Counted from the first letter of the stretch, positions 15,982 to 26,002 are shown. The stretch: 26,002 bases of DNA from Alteromonas mediterranea DE (GCF_000020585.3 NC_011138.3:2369145-2395146); one strand, 5' to 3'. Notes: a model not told the origin generated them from the sequence alone. Translations and numbers: made by a program.

Positions 15982-18743
15982 TTAATCTTTGTGGGGAGGC
16001 GGTGCGAGTACCTCGCGATTACCGTTGTGCCCCTGTGCACTTACGACCCCACTCATTTCCATTTGTTCAACTAATCGCGCAGCGCGGTTGTAACCAATTC
16101 TAAATTTACGCTGTACGCTAGACACGCTTGCACGGCGCGTTTCGGTTACAAATGCAACAGCCTCGTCATAGAAAGCATCAAACTCTTGGTCTTCGCCTTC
16201 TGGCTGCTCACCCGGCAGAAGTACTTCGGCAGATGCCTCGCCATTTAGAATTTCTTCGATATACTCTGGCTCGCCACGTTTTTGCCAATCGGCAACCACA
16301 GCGTGTACTTCGTGTCATCCACAAACGCACCGTGAACTCGCGTTGGCACTGGGCTTCCCGGTGGCAAATATAGCATGTCACCCATACCTAACAAGGTTTC
16401 AGCACCCTGTTGGTCTAATATGGTTCTAGAGTCGATTTTACTTGAAACCTGGAAGGCACAACGAGTTGGAATGTTTGCTTTAATCAGGCCGGTAATAACG
16501 TCAACAGAAGGACGCTGTGTAGCTAAAATAAGGTGAATGCCCGCCGCTCGGGCTTTCTGTGCAATACGCGCAATCAGTTCTTCTACCTTTTTACCCACAA
16601 TCATCATCATGTCGGCAAATTCATCGACCACCACAACAATCGCCGGAAGCTTGGCTAAATCAGGCGCTTCTGCGTCCATACTTTCTTCATTCTTCCAAAG
16701 CGGATCTTTTATGGGCGTGCCGTTAGCAATCGCCTCTTCAACTTTGGCGTTGTAACCTTTTAGGTTACGCACACCAAGTGCGCTCATTAAGCGATAGCGG
16801 CGCTCCATCTCCCCTACACACCATCGCAGCGCATTTGCCGCTTCTTTCATGTCGGTAACTACTTCGGCAAGCAAATGAGGGATACCTTCGTAAACAGAAA
16901 GCTCGAGCATTTTCGGGTCGATCATGATCATACGAACATCTTCAGGCGTGCTCTTATACAGTAGGCTTAAGATCATAACATTGACCCCAACCGACTTACC
17001 TGAACCAGTGGTTCCCGCAACTAATAAGTGGGGCATCTTAGCTAAATCAACCACCACAGGCTTACCTGAGATATCAGAACCTAACACCATCGTCAGCGGC
17101 GACTTATTCGCTTGGAACGTATCACAGCTTATGACTTCACTTAAGCGGACCATTTCCCGCTTTTTGTTTGGCAGCTCTAAACCAATCACCGATTTACCAG
17201 GAATAACTTCTACCACACGCACAGAAATGGCTGACATTGCTCGGGCCAAATCTTTCGAAAGCCCGGTAATCTTGCTTACTTTTACCCCAGGCGCTAAATC
17301 CAATTCGAAGCGGGTAATAACCGGGCCGGGGTAAACGCCCACCACCGTTGCTTCAATGTTGAAGTCAGCAAGCTTTTCTTCAACAAGGCGAGAAATACCC
17401 TCTATTTCCTCTGGCGTAAGGGGGTTTTCATGCTTATCAGCGCGTTCGAGTAAGTCGAAGGAAGGCATAGGTGGAAGGTTGGTATCAACGTGACTACCTT
17501 TTGCTTTTACAGGCTTTGCCCCTAGAGCCGCCGGTGCAAATTCATTAGCATTCTGGCTTGGTGCAGGTGTCGACGGTACTTGCTGAGGCTCATTTATATC
17601 AGCTGCAGTCGTCACGTTATTTGAAGACGCTGCAGGCTTGCTACCTGTTTCATAAGGCAAGTCTTCGTCAAACTCTTCTAATTCATCGAAGTTAATATGT
17701 GGGCTCTGCTGTGCACCTTGTTGAGCGTCAGCACTATCAGTGCTTTCAGGCTCTTGCTCGGGCTCTGGGGTAGACTTACCGAAACCTACTTTATCTTTTA
17801 GGCTACCAGATACAGCGTCGCGCATACCAGATAGTGAAAATGCAGACTTTTTACTTTCTGGCTGTTCCTCTTCCTTTGCTTGTTCCTGTGTTGGCTTATT
17901 CGACGTGCTGTCTGAACCGTCACTATTAACGGGCGTATCGTAGGTATAAAAAGGCGGTTCGTCTTCAACGGTATCAATGCCGAACGTTGGCTCGTTTCGC
18001 ACCGGGGCGTTTTCTTTGACCGGCGAAGATTTACCCTCGTTGGAGGCTAAGGGTTCAGCACGCATACTGGTTATATCCAGTTCCGCACTATCACTTCGCT
18101 CGTTTTGACTTGCTGATTTGTTCGAAAGCGCTAAGCGCGGCATTTCCAGAGCAAGTAAATTTTGCGGTGCGGCAAGGGTTTTACGACCCAGCCACAATGT
18201 ACCTTCACCTAATCTATCGATTATAGTGAGCCAGCTTATACCCGTTAGTAGTGTAAAGCCGGTACAGAAAAAGCATAGCAGCAATAATATGGTACCTGCC
18301 GTATTAAAATACGGGACTAAAGCTGAGCTGATAACGTCGCCGACAAAGCCCCCGGCAGAAAAATTGTATATATCATCGAAGTTAATACTTGCGATACCAG
18401 TTGCACCTAGGGCCATCAATAAACCGCCGATAATACGAAGGCCAATGGTAAGATAGTCGAATTCGTCGAGCTCTTTGATATGTTGGAACAAGAACCAACC
18501 TAGAAAAGCTGAACCAAAAGGTAGCAAATACGCAAGAAAACCAAATGAAAAGAGTAGCAAGTCGGCTACCCACGCCCCGGTTGCACCAACCCAGTTGTGA
18601 ACGTCTAATTGTAATCCCGCTTGACTCCAACCTGGGTCGCCCGGATGAAAAGATGCTAGTGCCAGCAATAAGAAGAAGGCGAAAACACAGGCGATAATCA
18701 TGCCTGCTTCCCACACTCGCTGAACCCCTGTTAATCGCGCCAT
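15982..18743 (-). CDS. ftsK: DNA translocase FtsK, frameshifted near its 3' end as read
   Basis: FtsK joins septum assembly to chromosome segregation by pumping DNA toward dif. The N-terminal 200 residues hold about four membrane helices. Residues 200-420 form an acidic, Gln/Pro/Ser-rich linker. The motor domain has Walker A GTTGSGKS at 577-584, [20 protein letters not shown] and a Walker B region [12 protein letters not shown]. The main frame ends in a stray tail after GAFVDDTK. The correct ending ([14 protein letters not shown] and the gamma domain with [20 protein letters not shown] that reads KOPS) lies in another frame from about 16309. Restoring one G in the codon after GACAC (16311-16313) rejoins them, giving about 920 residues. 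Since FtsK is needed for division, a sequencing error is likely. Start has AGGG close upstream. Confidence 0.93.
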
Positions 18744-19004
18744 AACCCTAAAAAACCTTCAATTTCTATCGCATTTACTTTTAAAAGCAATTGCGCTAAA
18801 CGCAGCAAAGAGCTTAGCGAACCCCTTGCTATCCCTACATAGTTATTATTTATCTACTTTTGGTAAGTGACTGAGTACACAGTTAAATATGTTTCCTTGC
18901 CCCCTACCCTTTCACTTGTGCTAATCACTTTTCCCTTGATTAAACACAAACACTGTATTTTTGCACAGCCTACCACAAAACCACATGATTGAGCCATGCT
19001 TTCA

Positions 19005-19490
19005 TTACTTCAAATTAATGCGTAAAGACGACGTACTTTTCACTTCTTCCATAACCACATACGTACGCGACTCACTTACCCCCGGTAAGCGCAATAACGT
19101 ATCGCCCAACAATTTTCGATAGCTCCCCATATCAGCAACGCGCGCTTTTAGTAGAAAATCGAAGTCACCCGATACCAAATGACACTCTTGTATATCGTCG
19201 TGTTGTTTCACCGCAGCAGAAAATTCTGCAAAGATATCGACCGAGGTTTTCGTTAATGTTATCTCTACAAATACCAGCATGGCAGCACCTAGCATTTCAG
19301 GATTAACCACCGCGTGATAGCCTTTAATGTAGCCTTGTGCCTCTAATCGCTTCACTCTTTCAAGACAAGGGCTTGGGCTTAAACCTACTTCTTTAGCCAG
19401 TTCTACGTTAGAAATACGGCCGTTTTTTTGCAGCTGCACCAGGATATTCCTGTCTATTCGGTCAAGGTGTTTAGGGGTCTTTACCAACAT
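19005..19490 (-). CDS. lrp: Leucine-responsive regulatory protein Lrp
   Basis: A 161-residue AsnC/Lrp regulator, very close to E. coli Lrp (164). The N-terminal helix-turn-helix has LDRIDRNILVQLQKNGRISN and VGLSPSPCLERVKRLEAQGY. The C-terminal RAM domain, which binds amino acids and builds the octamer, has LVFVEITLTKTSVDIF, IQECHLVSGDFDFLLKARV and RLPGVSESRTYVVMEEVK. It lies upstream of ftsK as in E. coli, and is divergent from alanine dehydrogenase, a common Lrp-type target, so local control of ald by Lrp is likely though inferred. No clear ribosome site stands before the ATG. Confidence 0.95.
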   Translation of the reverse strand: MLVKTPKHLDRIDRNILVQLQKNGRISNVELAKEVGLSPSPCLERVKRLEAQGYIKGYHAVVNPEMLGAAMLVFVEITLTKTSVDIFAEFSAAVKQHDDIQECHLVSGDFDFLLKARVADMGSYRKLLGDTLLRLPGVSESRTYVVMEEVKSTSSLRINLK

Positions 19491-19676
19491 ATTATGTTTC
19501 TTAATATTGCAATTTTACCAAATTATATTTCAAGCACGCTCAATTTTCAGCAGATAGTTCGTTTTTTTATGCCGTATACTCAGCGTAATTATTTATAGGT
19601 CTAGGCGACCTTCAATCGCTAAAACTAAGTTCAACCAGAGCCACTTAGAAGCTCATTATATAACTGAGGACTATAC
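19491..19676. promoter_or_regulatory. Divergent lrp/ald control region
   Basis: This 186-bp AT-rich spacer has to carry both promoters. The half nearest lrp (about 19500-19535) is rich in A/T tracts such as AATATTGCAATTTTACC, which resemble the loose Lrp consensus. A GAGGA ribosome site lies just before the ald ATG. Exact operators are not assigned. Confidence 0.4.
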
Positions 19677-20810
19677 ATGTTAGTTGGTGTACCAAAAGAG
19701 ATTAAAAACCACGAATATCGTGTTGGCCTAACGCCAGCAGCTGTAAAAGAGTTCGTTAGCCATGGTCATAGCGTTTTGGTAGAAACCAACGCCGGTGATG
19801 CCATTGGTTTCACTGATGAAATGTATGTAGAAGCAGGCGCTGCTATTGCATCTACCGCAGAACAAGTGTTTGCTGAAGCAGAAATGATTGTGAAAGTAAA
19901 AGAGCCACAGCCTAATGAATGTAAGATGCTTCGAAAAGGCCAAACGCTTTACACGTACCTTCACCTTGCGCCAGATCCAATGCAAACCCAACTTCTTGTT
20001 GAATCAGGTGCGACCTGTATTGCTTATGAAACTGTGACTGACGATCGCAATGGCCTGCCGTTACTTGCGCCTATGAGTGAAGTTGCTGGCCGTATGTCAG
20101 TACAAGCGGGCGCGCATTACTTAGAAAAAGCGCACGGCGGAAGCGGTACGCTACTTGGTGGCGTACCAGGTGTTGCACCAGGTAAAGTATTGGTAATTGG
20201 TGGCGGTGTTGTAGGTACAAACGCGGCTAAGATGGCGCTAGGCCTTGGTGCAGACGTCACTATTTTGGACCGTTCACTTCCTCGCCTACGTCAACTCGAC
20301 GATATCTTCAACGGCCAAGTTAAAACGGTTTACTCAACGGTTGATGCTATCGAGCACTACTCTTCAAAAGCTGATCTTGTTGTCGGCGCAGTACTTATTC
20401 CAGGTGCAGCTGCACCCAAGCTTCTTACTCGTGAGCAAATTAAAGCGATGAAGCCTGGCTCTGTGCTTGTAGATGTTGCCATTGACCAAGGGGGCTGTTT
20501 TGAGACGTCTAAGGCCACTACGCACCAAGACCCAGTTTACATTGTAGATGATGTTGTTCACTACTGTGTAGCGAACATGCCAGGCGGCGTAGCGCGTACT
20601 TCTACAATGGCACTTAACAATGCGACCCTGCCATTCGGCTTAGCCCTTGCTAACAAAGGCCCAGCGAAAGCGATGCTAGAAGATAAACACCTGCTTAACG
20701 GCCTAAATGTTCACGAAGGTAAAGTAACCTATAAAGCCGTTGTTGACGCACTTGGTGAAGAGCTAGGTCTAACCTACACACCTGCTGACGTTGCGCTTAA
20801 AGGCGAGTAA
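19677..20810 (+). CDS. ald: Alanine dehydrogenase
   Basis: NAD-dependent L-alanine dehydrogenase, which interconverts alanine with pyruvate plus ammonia in the cytoplasm. The 377-residue chain (family about 370) has R15 in [11 protein letters not shown]75 in IVKVKEP and H96 in [10 protein letters not shown], matching the pyruvate-binding arginine, lysine and catalytic histidine of known enzymes. The Rossmann motif [10 protein letters not shown] starts near residue 175, and [14 protein letters not shown] carries the catalytic aspartate. The C-terminus has [15 protein letters not shown], typical of the family. Its start follows GAGGA. It is divergent from lrp and ends at a strong terminator. 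Confidence 0.97.
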   Translation: MLVGVPKEIKNHEYRVGLTPAAVKEFVSHGHSVLVETNAGDAIGFTDEMYVEAGAAIASTAEQVFAEAEMIVKVKEPQPNECKMLRKGQTLYTYLHLAPDPMQTQLLVESGATCIAYETVTDDRNGLPLLAPMSEVAGRMSVQAGAHYLEKAHGGSGTLLGGVPGVAPGKVLVIGGGVVGTNAAKMALGLGADVTILDRSLPRLRQLDDIFNGQVKTVYSTVDAIEHYSSKADLVVGAVLIPGAAAPKLLTREQIKAMKPGSVLVDVAIDQGGCFETSKATTHQDPVYIVDDVVHYCVANMPGGVARTSTMALNNATLPFGLALANKGPAKAMLEDKHLLNGLNVHEGKVTYKAVVDALGEELGLTYTPADVALKGE

Positions 20811-20837
20811 GCCAAAAAAGTAACACGTTAAATTTAT

Positions 20838-20876
20838 AAAAAAGCTCGGACAGTGAAGACTCGTCCGAGCTTTTTT
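20838..20876. terminator. Strong bidirectional terminator after ald
   Basis: A 14-bp stem made of A6-GCTCGGAC and GTCCGAGC-T6 around an 11-nt loop. The A/T arms let it work in both directions, but pyrF ends 108 bases further on, so it serves mainly ald. Confidence 0.93.
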
Positions 20877-20984
20877 GTTTCAGCCTGCAGTTTTGTATTT
20901 AGATACGTTATCAACAAAGCCGTGCTTGTAAACGCACCGCTAATCTAGCTCTAGCGCACTAAACATACCAATACATTGACGGTA

Positions 20985-21683
20985 TCAGCCATTAAGCGAG
21001 GCGTTCACCGCTTTTAAAACCGCAATGGGGTCTTCTGCTTTCGTGATGGGCCGCCCCATTACCAAATAGCTCACGCCCGCTTTCATTGCATCAGGAGGTG
21101 TCATAACACGTTTTTGGTCGCCAGCGTCAGCGCCTACAGGGCGAATACCTGGCGTAACTAATAGAAAGTCGTCGCTATGTTTTTCACGCAACGCGCTGGC
21201 TTCTTGCGCTGAACAAACAATGCCGTCTAGCCCTGCTTTTTCTGTCAGTGCCGCCAAGCGCAGTACTTGTTGTTCTGGTGTTACGCCGCTTACCACATCC
21301 GCCAATTGCGCATTATCCATGCTGGTAAGTACGGTAACCGCAATAAGCTTAGTTTGAGGATTACTGCTTGTTGCAATGGCTTCTTTCGCCGCTTGCATCA
21401 TAGGTAGACCGCCAGAAGCATGTACGTTTACCATCCACACACCAAGTTCCGCAGCGGCTTTACACGCTTTTGCCACAGTATTAGGTATATCGTGAAATTT
21501 AAGGTCCAGAAATACATCAAAGCCTTTTGCAATAAGCGCTTTTACGAATTCTGGGCCAAACAACGTGAACATCTCTTTGCCCACTTTTAGCTTGCATAAG
21601 CTTGGGTCTAATTTATCTACAAACGCTAATGCAGTGTCTTTATTGTCATAGTCTAAAGCAACAATAACGCGTGGGTCATGCAT
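20985..21683 (-). CDS. pyrF: Orotidine 5'-phosphate decarboxylase
   Basis: Last step of UMP synthesis: decarboxylates OMP in the cytoplasm. The 232-residue chain has the full catalytic set, with D11 in [10 protein letters not shown]33 in CKLKVGKE, and D60/K62/D65 in [13 protein letters not shown]. Further motifs are VNVHASGG and the phosphate-binding LVTPGIRP and YLVMGRPI near the end. It starts 6 bases after the lapB stop, with GGAG lying inside the end of lapB, so the two are coupled. The order lapA-lapB-pyrF is as in E. coli. Confidence 0.97.
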   Translation of the reverse strand: MHDPRVIVALDYDNKDTALAFVDKLDPSLCKLKVGKEMFTLFGPEFVKALIAKGFDVFLDLKFHDIPNTVAKACKAAAELGVWMVNVHASGGLPMMQAAKEAIATSSNPQTKLIAVTVLTSMDNAQLADVVSGVTPEQQVLRLAALTEKAGLDGIVCSAQEASALREKHSDDFLLVTPGIRPVGADAGDQKRVMTPPDAMKAGVSYLVMGRPITKAEDPIAVLKAVNASLNG

Positions 21684-21689
21684 GTTCTG

Positions 21690-22859
21690 TTATTCTCCGT
21701 CTAGCCCTTTGATAGGTTTTACTACGCCCCACTTTTTACAGCTCGGGCACAGCCAATATAATTTTCGGCCTGAAAAGCCACAACTTCCGCAGCGGTACTT
21801 AGGGCGCTGCAACATTTGCTTTTCTACTAACTCTTTTAACAAACGCAGACTGTCTGCCGTGGTTTGATCTGTTAACTGGTCGATGTAAAGGCCCATTAGC
21901 GTTTTAAAGCCTCGCATAGTAGGCCTCTTGCGAAGCTGTTCAAGTAAATATTCTGCAGCTTGCGCTGTTTCACCACGCTTCATCAGCACATCTACCATAG
22001 CAAGGTATGAGGTGGCGCACTCTTGCCAATGGGCTTCCAAGTTTTTCTGAAAGCTATCCCAGTCGTCGGTTTCTTCCGCGATTTTTTCGAGACTCGGCAC
22101 AGCTTCGCTGAACCAGTTAATATCGCGCTCTGCAACTTGTGTGAAATAGGCATTCGCGTCAGTAAATCGTTTTTGCTCAAGGGCTATGTCGCCTAGCATT
22201 AACCACGGCCTAACGGCATGCTCATCGGCGTTTACCGCTTTTTGCAATAGGGTTAATGCGGCCCCTTGGCTTTCGTTTTTAAGCTCGACCGCTGCCTGTT
22301 CGCAATAAAAATGCGCTAAACGTTCACATACATCGTCATTGTCGCCATGACATTGCACCATATGCTCGGCAAGCTCTATCGCTCGTTCCCACTCTTTGGT
22401 GGTTTGGTAAATGCTGAATAATTGCTGTTGGGCAACGAGGTAGTGCTTTTCGCTGTTTAATAGCTGAAGGAAGGCATTTTCTGCTCTTTCGAGAAACCCG
22501 GCTTGGGTGTAATCGTGACCGAGCTCTCTTAGCGCGTTTTCACGCTGAGCTGGTTGAAGCTCGTCTCGGCTTACTAAGTTCTGATGAACTTTTATCGCGC
22601 GGTCAATCTCTCCACGGTGGCGAAAGAAGCTTCCCATCGCAATATGGGTCTCTACCGTATCGCTATTCACATTAATCATTTTGATTAACGTGTCTACCGC
22701 TTTATCCGGCTGATCTGACAGCAGGAAATTCAAGCCTTTATAATAGTGCTTAGAAAGAATGCTCGACTGTTTGCGCTGCGCTTGACGGACACTATTTCGG
22801 CCCATTATCCAGCCATATCCCGCCGCAACAGGCAAAAGAAGAAACAGCAGTTCGAGCAT
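21690..22859 (-). CDS. lapB: Lipopolysaccharide assembly protein LapB (YciM)
   Basis: LapB is an inner-membrane TPR protein facing the cytoplasm that brings LpxC to the FtsH protease and so sets the level of lipid A synthesis. A single N-terminal membrane segment (MLELLFLLLPVAAGYGWIMG) is followed by TPR repeats from about residue 40 to 340, and a C-terminal rubredoxin-like metal site with two CxxC pairs (CGSCGF and CPSCKK). Length is the same as E. coli LapB (389). It starts in the lapA stop (TAATG overlap) and is followed closely by pyrF. Confidence 0.97.
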   Translation of the reverse strand: MLELLFLLLPVAAGYGWIMGRNSVRQAQRKQSSILSKHYYKGLNFLLSDQPDKAVDTLIKMINVNSDTVETHIAMGSFFRHRGEIDRAIKVHQNLVSRDELQPAQRENALRELGHDYTQAGFLERAENAFLQLLNSEKHYLVAQQQLFSIYQTTKEWERAIELAEHMVQCHGDNDDVCERLAHFYCEQAAVELKNESQGAALTLLQKAVNADEHAVRPWLMLGDIALEQKRFTDANAYFTQVAERDINWFSEAVPSLEKIAEETDDWDSFQKNLEAHWQECATSYLAMVDVLMKRGETAQAAEYLLEQLRKRPTMRGFKTLMGLYIDQLTDQTTADSLRLLKELVEKQMLQRPKYRCGSCGFSGRKLYWLCPSCKKWGVVKPIKGLDGE

Positions 22860-23119
22860 TAGTGTTCTTGTTCCAAACTCTGTATTTTAGATTGAGCTGA
22901 CATAAGTTGTACGCGTAATCGCAGCCAACTTACCAGCATGATCAAAATGCCAATACCCACGCCAATGGAGAGTGTAATCGCGATAACCGTAGATAAACGT
23001 AAGTTTGCTTGTGCAATCAAGTAATTCACCGTTACTTGCGCTTCATTTTGAGAACCAACCACAAACGCTATGGCAAGCAATACCAAAATAATGAGAAATG
23101 CTAGGATCCCTTTCAACAC
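22859..23119 (-). CDS. lapA: Lipopolysaccharide assembly protein LapA (YciS)
   Basis: An 86-residue protein with two membrane helices (about 1-22 and 40-65) and a short charged coiled tail, the LapA/DUF1049 layout, including the conserved GSQNEAQVTVNYLIAQ between the helices. LapA partners LapB in lipopolysaccharide control. It starts at GTG 23119 with AAAGGG just upstream. Its stop overlaps the lapB start. It lies 80 bases downstream of the PilZ gene. Confidence 0.92.
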   Translation of the reverse strand: MLKGILAFLIILVLLAIAFVVGSQNEAQVTVNYLIAQANLRLSTVIAITLSIGVGIGILIMLVSWLRLRVQLMSAQSKIQSLEQEH

Positions 23120-23199
23120 TAAACCCTTTTTTATTGATTTGCTGATAAGAATAGCAAAATGCTAAAAGAGATAACACAAAAAGCGTGAGGGATTTGCGT

Positions 23200-25542
23200 T
23201 TAAGCCGCTCCCTCACCTTCGAGTTCTTGACGCTGAGGTTTTGCGATAAGATTATCGACAACTAAGTCGTGATGCAGTGCAGACATGTTAGTAATGAATA
23301 TGCAATGTGTATAGCCGGCCTGCATGGTTTCAAGCTTGTCGTACATGGCTTTGTCAATTTTAGAGAGCAGAGCAAGCCGTTTCTTCGTTAGTGGCGTAAT
23401 CGCGCCGTGACAACGAATAGCGGTAACATCGGTTGCACTAAGTTGTATTTTTCCTTCGTCTAACTGGGTTTTTATTTGGGTCCGTAGGCGAGAAAACAGA
23501 AAATCCCGCTCTTTAATGTAAACTAGTCTGTTATCACTCTTTCGCACGCAATGAACCACTAATGCCTGGTTTGACGTCTCTTTAAACATGCCTTCAAGAA
23601 TTTGAGACTTAGGCTTTGCCTGTGCCTTGTCGGCAAAGAAACCGTGCAGAGGGATAATATTTTGAGTACGAGAAAACGGATACAGGTCGTCTGAGGTGTC
23701 GCTTTGATATACGGTTTTCAACCTGTCCAATGTAAACCGGTTCATAACACACAGTACCGACAGCGAAGGCATGTGCCTTACCGCAAGCTCCCAAATATAG
23801 CGGTGAGTAGCACGCTGAATACGTGCTATATCTCGCACTTTGAAATACGCTGTGTTCTCTTCCACCATGAGATCGACATTAGAACCGACCTTTGCTTTAC
23901 GGGTGTCTTCCATAAGGCAAAGTCTTACCGTGCCGGTGTCAGCCTGGTAATGAACGACTTTGTATTTTTCGCCCTTTATTTTAAGTTCCGGTACCGATAC
24001 CCGTATTTCTTTTTGTAACTCGCTGTTTGGCGGTACGATCAATTTCATACCGCTGGCACTTAAATCTGCCACGCGGGCATCAAGAGAAGAAAGTAACCCT
24101 ACTTTTATCGACGCGGGCTTATCAATGACATAACGGGTTTCACTTCGCCTGTCCAAGTCCTCTTCCATTACATAGTCAATACGCCAATTACTTCCACTAG
24201 CCTTAAGTGTCTTCGACAGGGGCTTAAAATCACACTTAGCCGAAAGCGTTAGATTAGTGAGGTAAGCTGAAACATCTTTGCAATAAAGGACATGAGAGAT
24301 TTGCGCAAGCTGCTCAAATTCCTTGCTGGCAATATCGTGAATGGCGAAAGCTTTTTGTTTATCTTCTCTATTGACCCCTTCTAAACGGCAGTGGGTACAA
24401 ATAAAATCGCCACTCTTAACCAGTAAATAAACCAGTGCGTTTAACTGCTTAAGTTCCAATAGCTGACGGTGTGTGGCGGTAATTTGAACGTTTCCACTTT
24501 TGGTCTTAATGTTACCGTGAAATACATAGGCTTCGTTATACCTATGCAACTCTTCAACCAGCGTTGCGAAAATGGGTTTATCGTGAAGACTCGACAGGAG
24601 CTTTTCTGCGTTGTTATGTTCAACATTGGCCTTAGTAAAAAGCGCGATAAGCGGTTTCAGCGACTTCTTATCTGGCGCGAGAAAAACGGGCAACCATGGG
24701 CTATTTTCTAATATGCGATCTCGCTCTAGCTCTTGCATAGCCCGCTCTATTTCTAAATCTCGTTGCAAAGGCTGTTTATAAGAAGTTATTGCCACATAGC
24801 GTTTAAGCGTAGCAATGAATGTGTCATCGACATCAGCATGAAATGAGAATGATGACTCATATTTTCCCAGATGTTTGTTGTATTTTACTGATTCCAACTC
24901 TAGCTTTATTTCGGTAGGCTCTTTTGTTAAGCCTTTCACTTCGGGAACAGTGAACGTTAGAATGTCTCCGGTCGACGCATTCGGCGGCCTCTTCGTTTCA
25001 AGAGAAATACCTTTGTGTGACATCGAACTGATTGAGCAATGACGGCCTTTCTCAAAGTCGGGTGAAGAAATCGTAAAGTTAGGTCGAATGGCAATGTCGT
25101 CGCCAAAGTCTATGTCAGTAAAGGACTGGCTTTCGACATTAAAGGCATCGACTATTTTTTTGAACTGCTCTCTTTTTATTTGGTTTTGGTAGAAGTCGGA
25201 GTTCATGACCGACTCAAATACACCAACGGTGTATCTATCTTGGTAAAGAGACGTTTCGTTTTTGAGTATTTGCGCGCCAACTTTATCAAGGCGCATTTGC
25301 ACCCCGAAATGCTTAAACTTCATCACAGGGAATTGCGCGAACGCCGAGTTATCCGCGGGGGCATCGGTTAATGAAGTAAGGCGAACCACTTCTTCTTTCA
25401 CGACTTTGCGGACACTACTAGGGAGTCGCTTCGAAAACTTGTTAATTCCTTCTAACAGTTTGTTTTGTTGTTCATAAGGAATTAAAGCACGTATGAGCGG
25501 CTGGTATTGTTTTATTATTGCTTGTTCATCGCCGGCTGACAT
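23200..25542 (-). CDS. Large PilZ domain protein, probable c-di-GMP effector
   Basis: A 780-residue protein with no signal peptide or membrane helix seen. The PilZ domain is at about 460-560: the RxxxR box is in DRRSETR (R466, R470) and the second box is DLSASG (493-498). These are the residues that bind cyclic di-GMP. A second, weaker PilZ/YcgR-like beta region lies around 160-250 (GRHCSISSMSHKGISLE, with no RxxxR box). The rest, including FICTHCRLEGV near 390 and a 200-residue C-terminal part, is not recognised. Genes like this between ihfB and lapA occur in several marine gammaproteobacteria as far as I recall, but not in E. coli. Sitting ahead of lapAB it may link c-di-GMP to envelope functions; that is inferred. 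Confidence 0.8.
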   Translation of the reverse strand: MSAGDEQAIIKQYQPLIRALIPYEQQNKLLEGINKFSKRLPSSVRKVVKEEVVRLTSLTDAPADNSAFAQFPVMKFKHFGVQMRLDKVGAQILKNETSLYQDRYTVGVFESVMNSDFYQNQIKREQFKKIVDAFNVESQSFTDIDFGDDIAIRPNFTISSPDFEKGRHCSISSMSHKGISLETKRPPNASTGDILTFTVPEVKGLTKEPTEIKLELESVKYNKHLGKYESSFSFHADVDDTFIATLKRYVAITSYKQPLQRDLEIERAMQELERDRILENSPWLPVFLAPDKKSLKPLIALFTKANVEHNNAEKLLSSLHDKPIFATLVEELHRYNEAYVFHGNIKTKSGNVQITATHRQLLELKQLNALVYLLVKSGDFICTHCRLEGVNREDKQKAFAIHDIASKEFEQLAQISHVLYCKDVSAYLTNLTLSAKCDFKPLSKTLKASGSNWRIDYVMEEDLDRRSETRYVIDKPASIKVGLLSSLDARVADLSASGMKLIVPPNSELQKEIRVSVPELKIKGEKYKVVHYQADTGTVRLCLMEDTRKAKVGSNVDLMVEENTAYFKVRDIARIQRATHRYIWELAVRHMPSLSVLCVMNRFTLDRLKTVYQSDTSDDLYPFSRTQNIIPLHGFFADKAQAKPKSQILEGMFKETSNQALVVHCVRKSDNRLVYIKERDFLFSRLRTQIKTQLDEGKIQLSATDVTAIRCHGAITPLTKKRLALLSKIDKAMYDKLETMQAGYTHCIFITNMSALHHDLVVDNLIAKPQRQELEGEGAA

Positions 25543-25713
25543 TACTTCATGAATACCGTTTTTTGTTATTCAAGTAATATATAACCCTATTAAAGTCAGG
25601 GTCAATAGGCATTAAAAATTAAACAAAAGTATATTTACTATAACGTAAACATAGCACCGTAATAATGAACTGACTTATCCACTTATGCTTACCTAACATC
25701 AAATGCTAGATAC

Positions 25714-25740
25714 AAAAAAGCCGCTTTCCAGCGGCTTTTA
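25714..25740. terminator. Rho-independent terminator after ihfB
   Basis: AAAAGCCGCT pairs with AGCGGCTTTT (10 bp, 4-nt loop), with a further T run on the minus strand. It lies 8 bases after the ihfB stop codon. Confidence 0.92.
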
Positions 25741-25747
25741 AAATGCA

Positions 25748-26002
25748 TTATGCGATTGAGGCGTCTACCCTTTCGCGAAGTTCCTTACCAGGCTTAAAGT
25801 GCGGTACATACTTACCATCTAGCTTACGGTTTCACCCGTTTTAGGGTTTCTACCTACGCGAGGTGCGCGGTAGTGAAGCGAAAAGCTACCAAAACCTCTA
25901 ATTTCAATACGCTCACCCTTTTGAAGTGTTTGCGCCATTTGTTCTAGAAGTTCTTTAATTGCCAGTTCGAGTTCTTTCGCCGGAATATGACGCGCTTGAT
26001 CC
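25748..26002 (-). CDS. ihfB: Integration host factor subunit beta, partial and frameshifted as read
   Basis: The beta subunit of IHF, a sequence-specific DNA-bending protein of the HU family. The first residues lie beyond the window; what is left starts around [20 protein letters not shown], followed by [20 protein letters not shown] and [10 protein letters not shown], closely like E. coli IhfB. The frame then runs into TAG. The right ending ([20 protein letters not shown], then DASIA and TAA at 25748) is in another frame; restoring one A in the GTAAG at about 25823-25826 rejoins them. The lost part holds the conserved PHFKPGK. As three other genes have the same kind of break, a sequencing error is likely. 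A terminator follows. Confidence 0.9.

Overview
The window looks like chromosomal DNA of a marine gammaproteobacterium of the Alteromonas type. This is inferred from close similarity of SerRS, TusE, Lrp, IhfB and LolA to enterobacterial proteins I know, from conserved gene order (tRNA-Ser/yccA/tus; lrp-ftsK-lolA-rarA-serS; ihfB..lapA-lapB-pyrF), and from a large TonB-dependent receptor. No phage, transposase, integrase or CRISPR was seen.

Layout. (a) 1-125: the 3' end of a tRNA-Ser gene fused to a highly folded element, resembling the tRNA-tail repeats of the E. coli tyrT locus. (b) 151-4619: two tRNA-Ser(UGA) genes lie inside an exact 120-bp duplication and flank about 4.2 kb carrying a DODA-type dioxygenase, a DoxX protein, a LysR regulator and a DUF3360-type permease. 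(c) 4835-6999: yccA, then tusDCBE for the s2U34 sulfur relay. (d) 7353-8613: a host-attachment-family protein and an SRAP (YedK/HMCES) protein. (e) 8724-11624: a TonB-dependent receptor with a heavily frameshifted 5' end, followed by a gene-free 0.5 kb holding two good palindromes. (f) 12124-18743, leftward: ftsK, lolA, rarA, crcB, serS. (g) 19005-20810: lrp and ald, divergent. (h) 20985-26002, leftward: ihfB (cut by the window edge), a large PilZ protein, lapA, lapB, pyrF.

Functional themes. Translation: tRNA-Ser, serS and tRNA 2-thiolation by Tus. Envelope: lolA, lapAB, the TonB receptor, yccA and a c-di-GMP-binding PilZ protein. Chromosome upkeep: ftsK, rarA, SRAP, ihfB. Amino-acid response: lrp and ald.

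The most important caution is that tusD, ftsK, ihfB and the TonB receptor all have broken reading frames. Every break can be repaired by restoring one or two bases, mostly in short homopolymers or a TG repeat. Such a deletion-only pattern, hitting conserved and essential genes, points to sequencing or assembly error more than biology, although true decay of the receptor cannot be excluded from the sequence alone. The best candidates for unrecognised biology are the structured tRNA-tail element at the left edge, the tRNA duplication around a cargo segment, and a terminator that directly abuts the tusD start.
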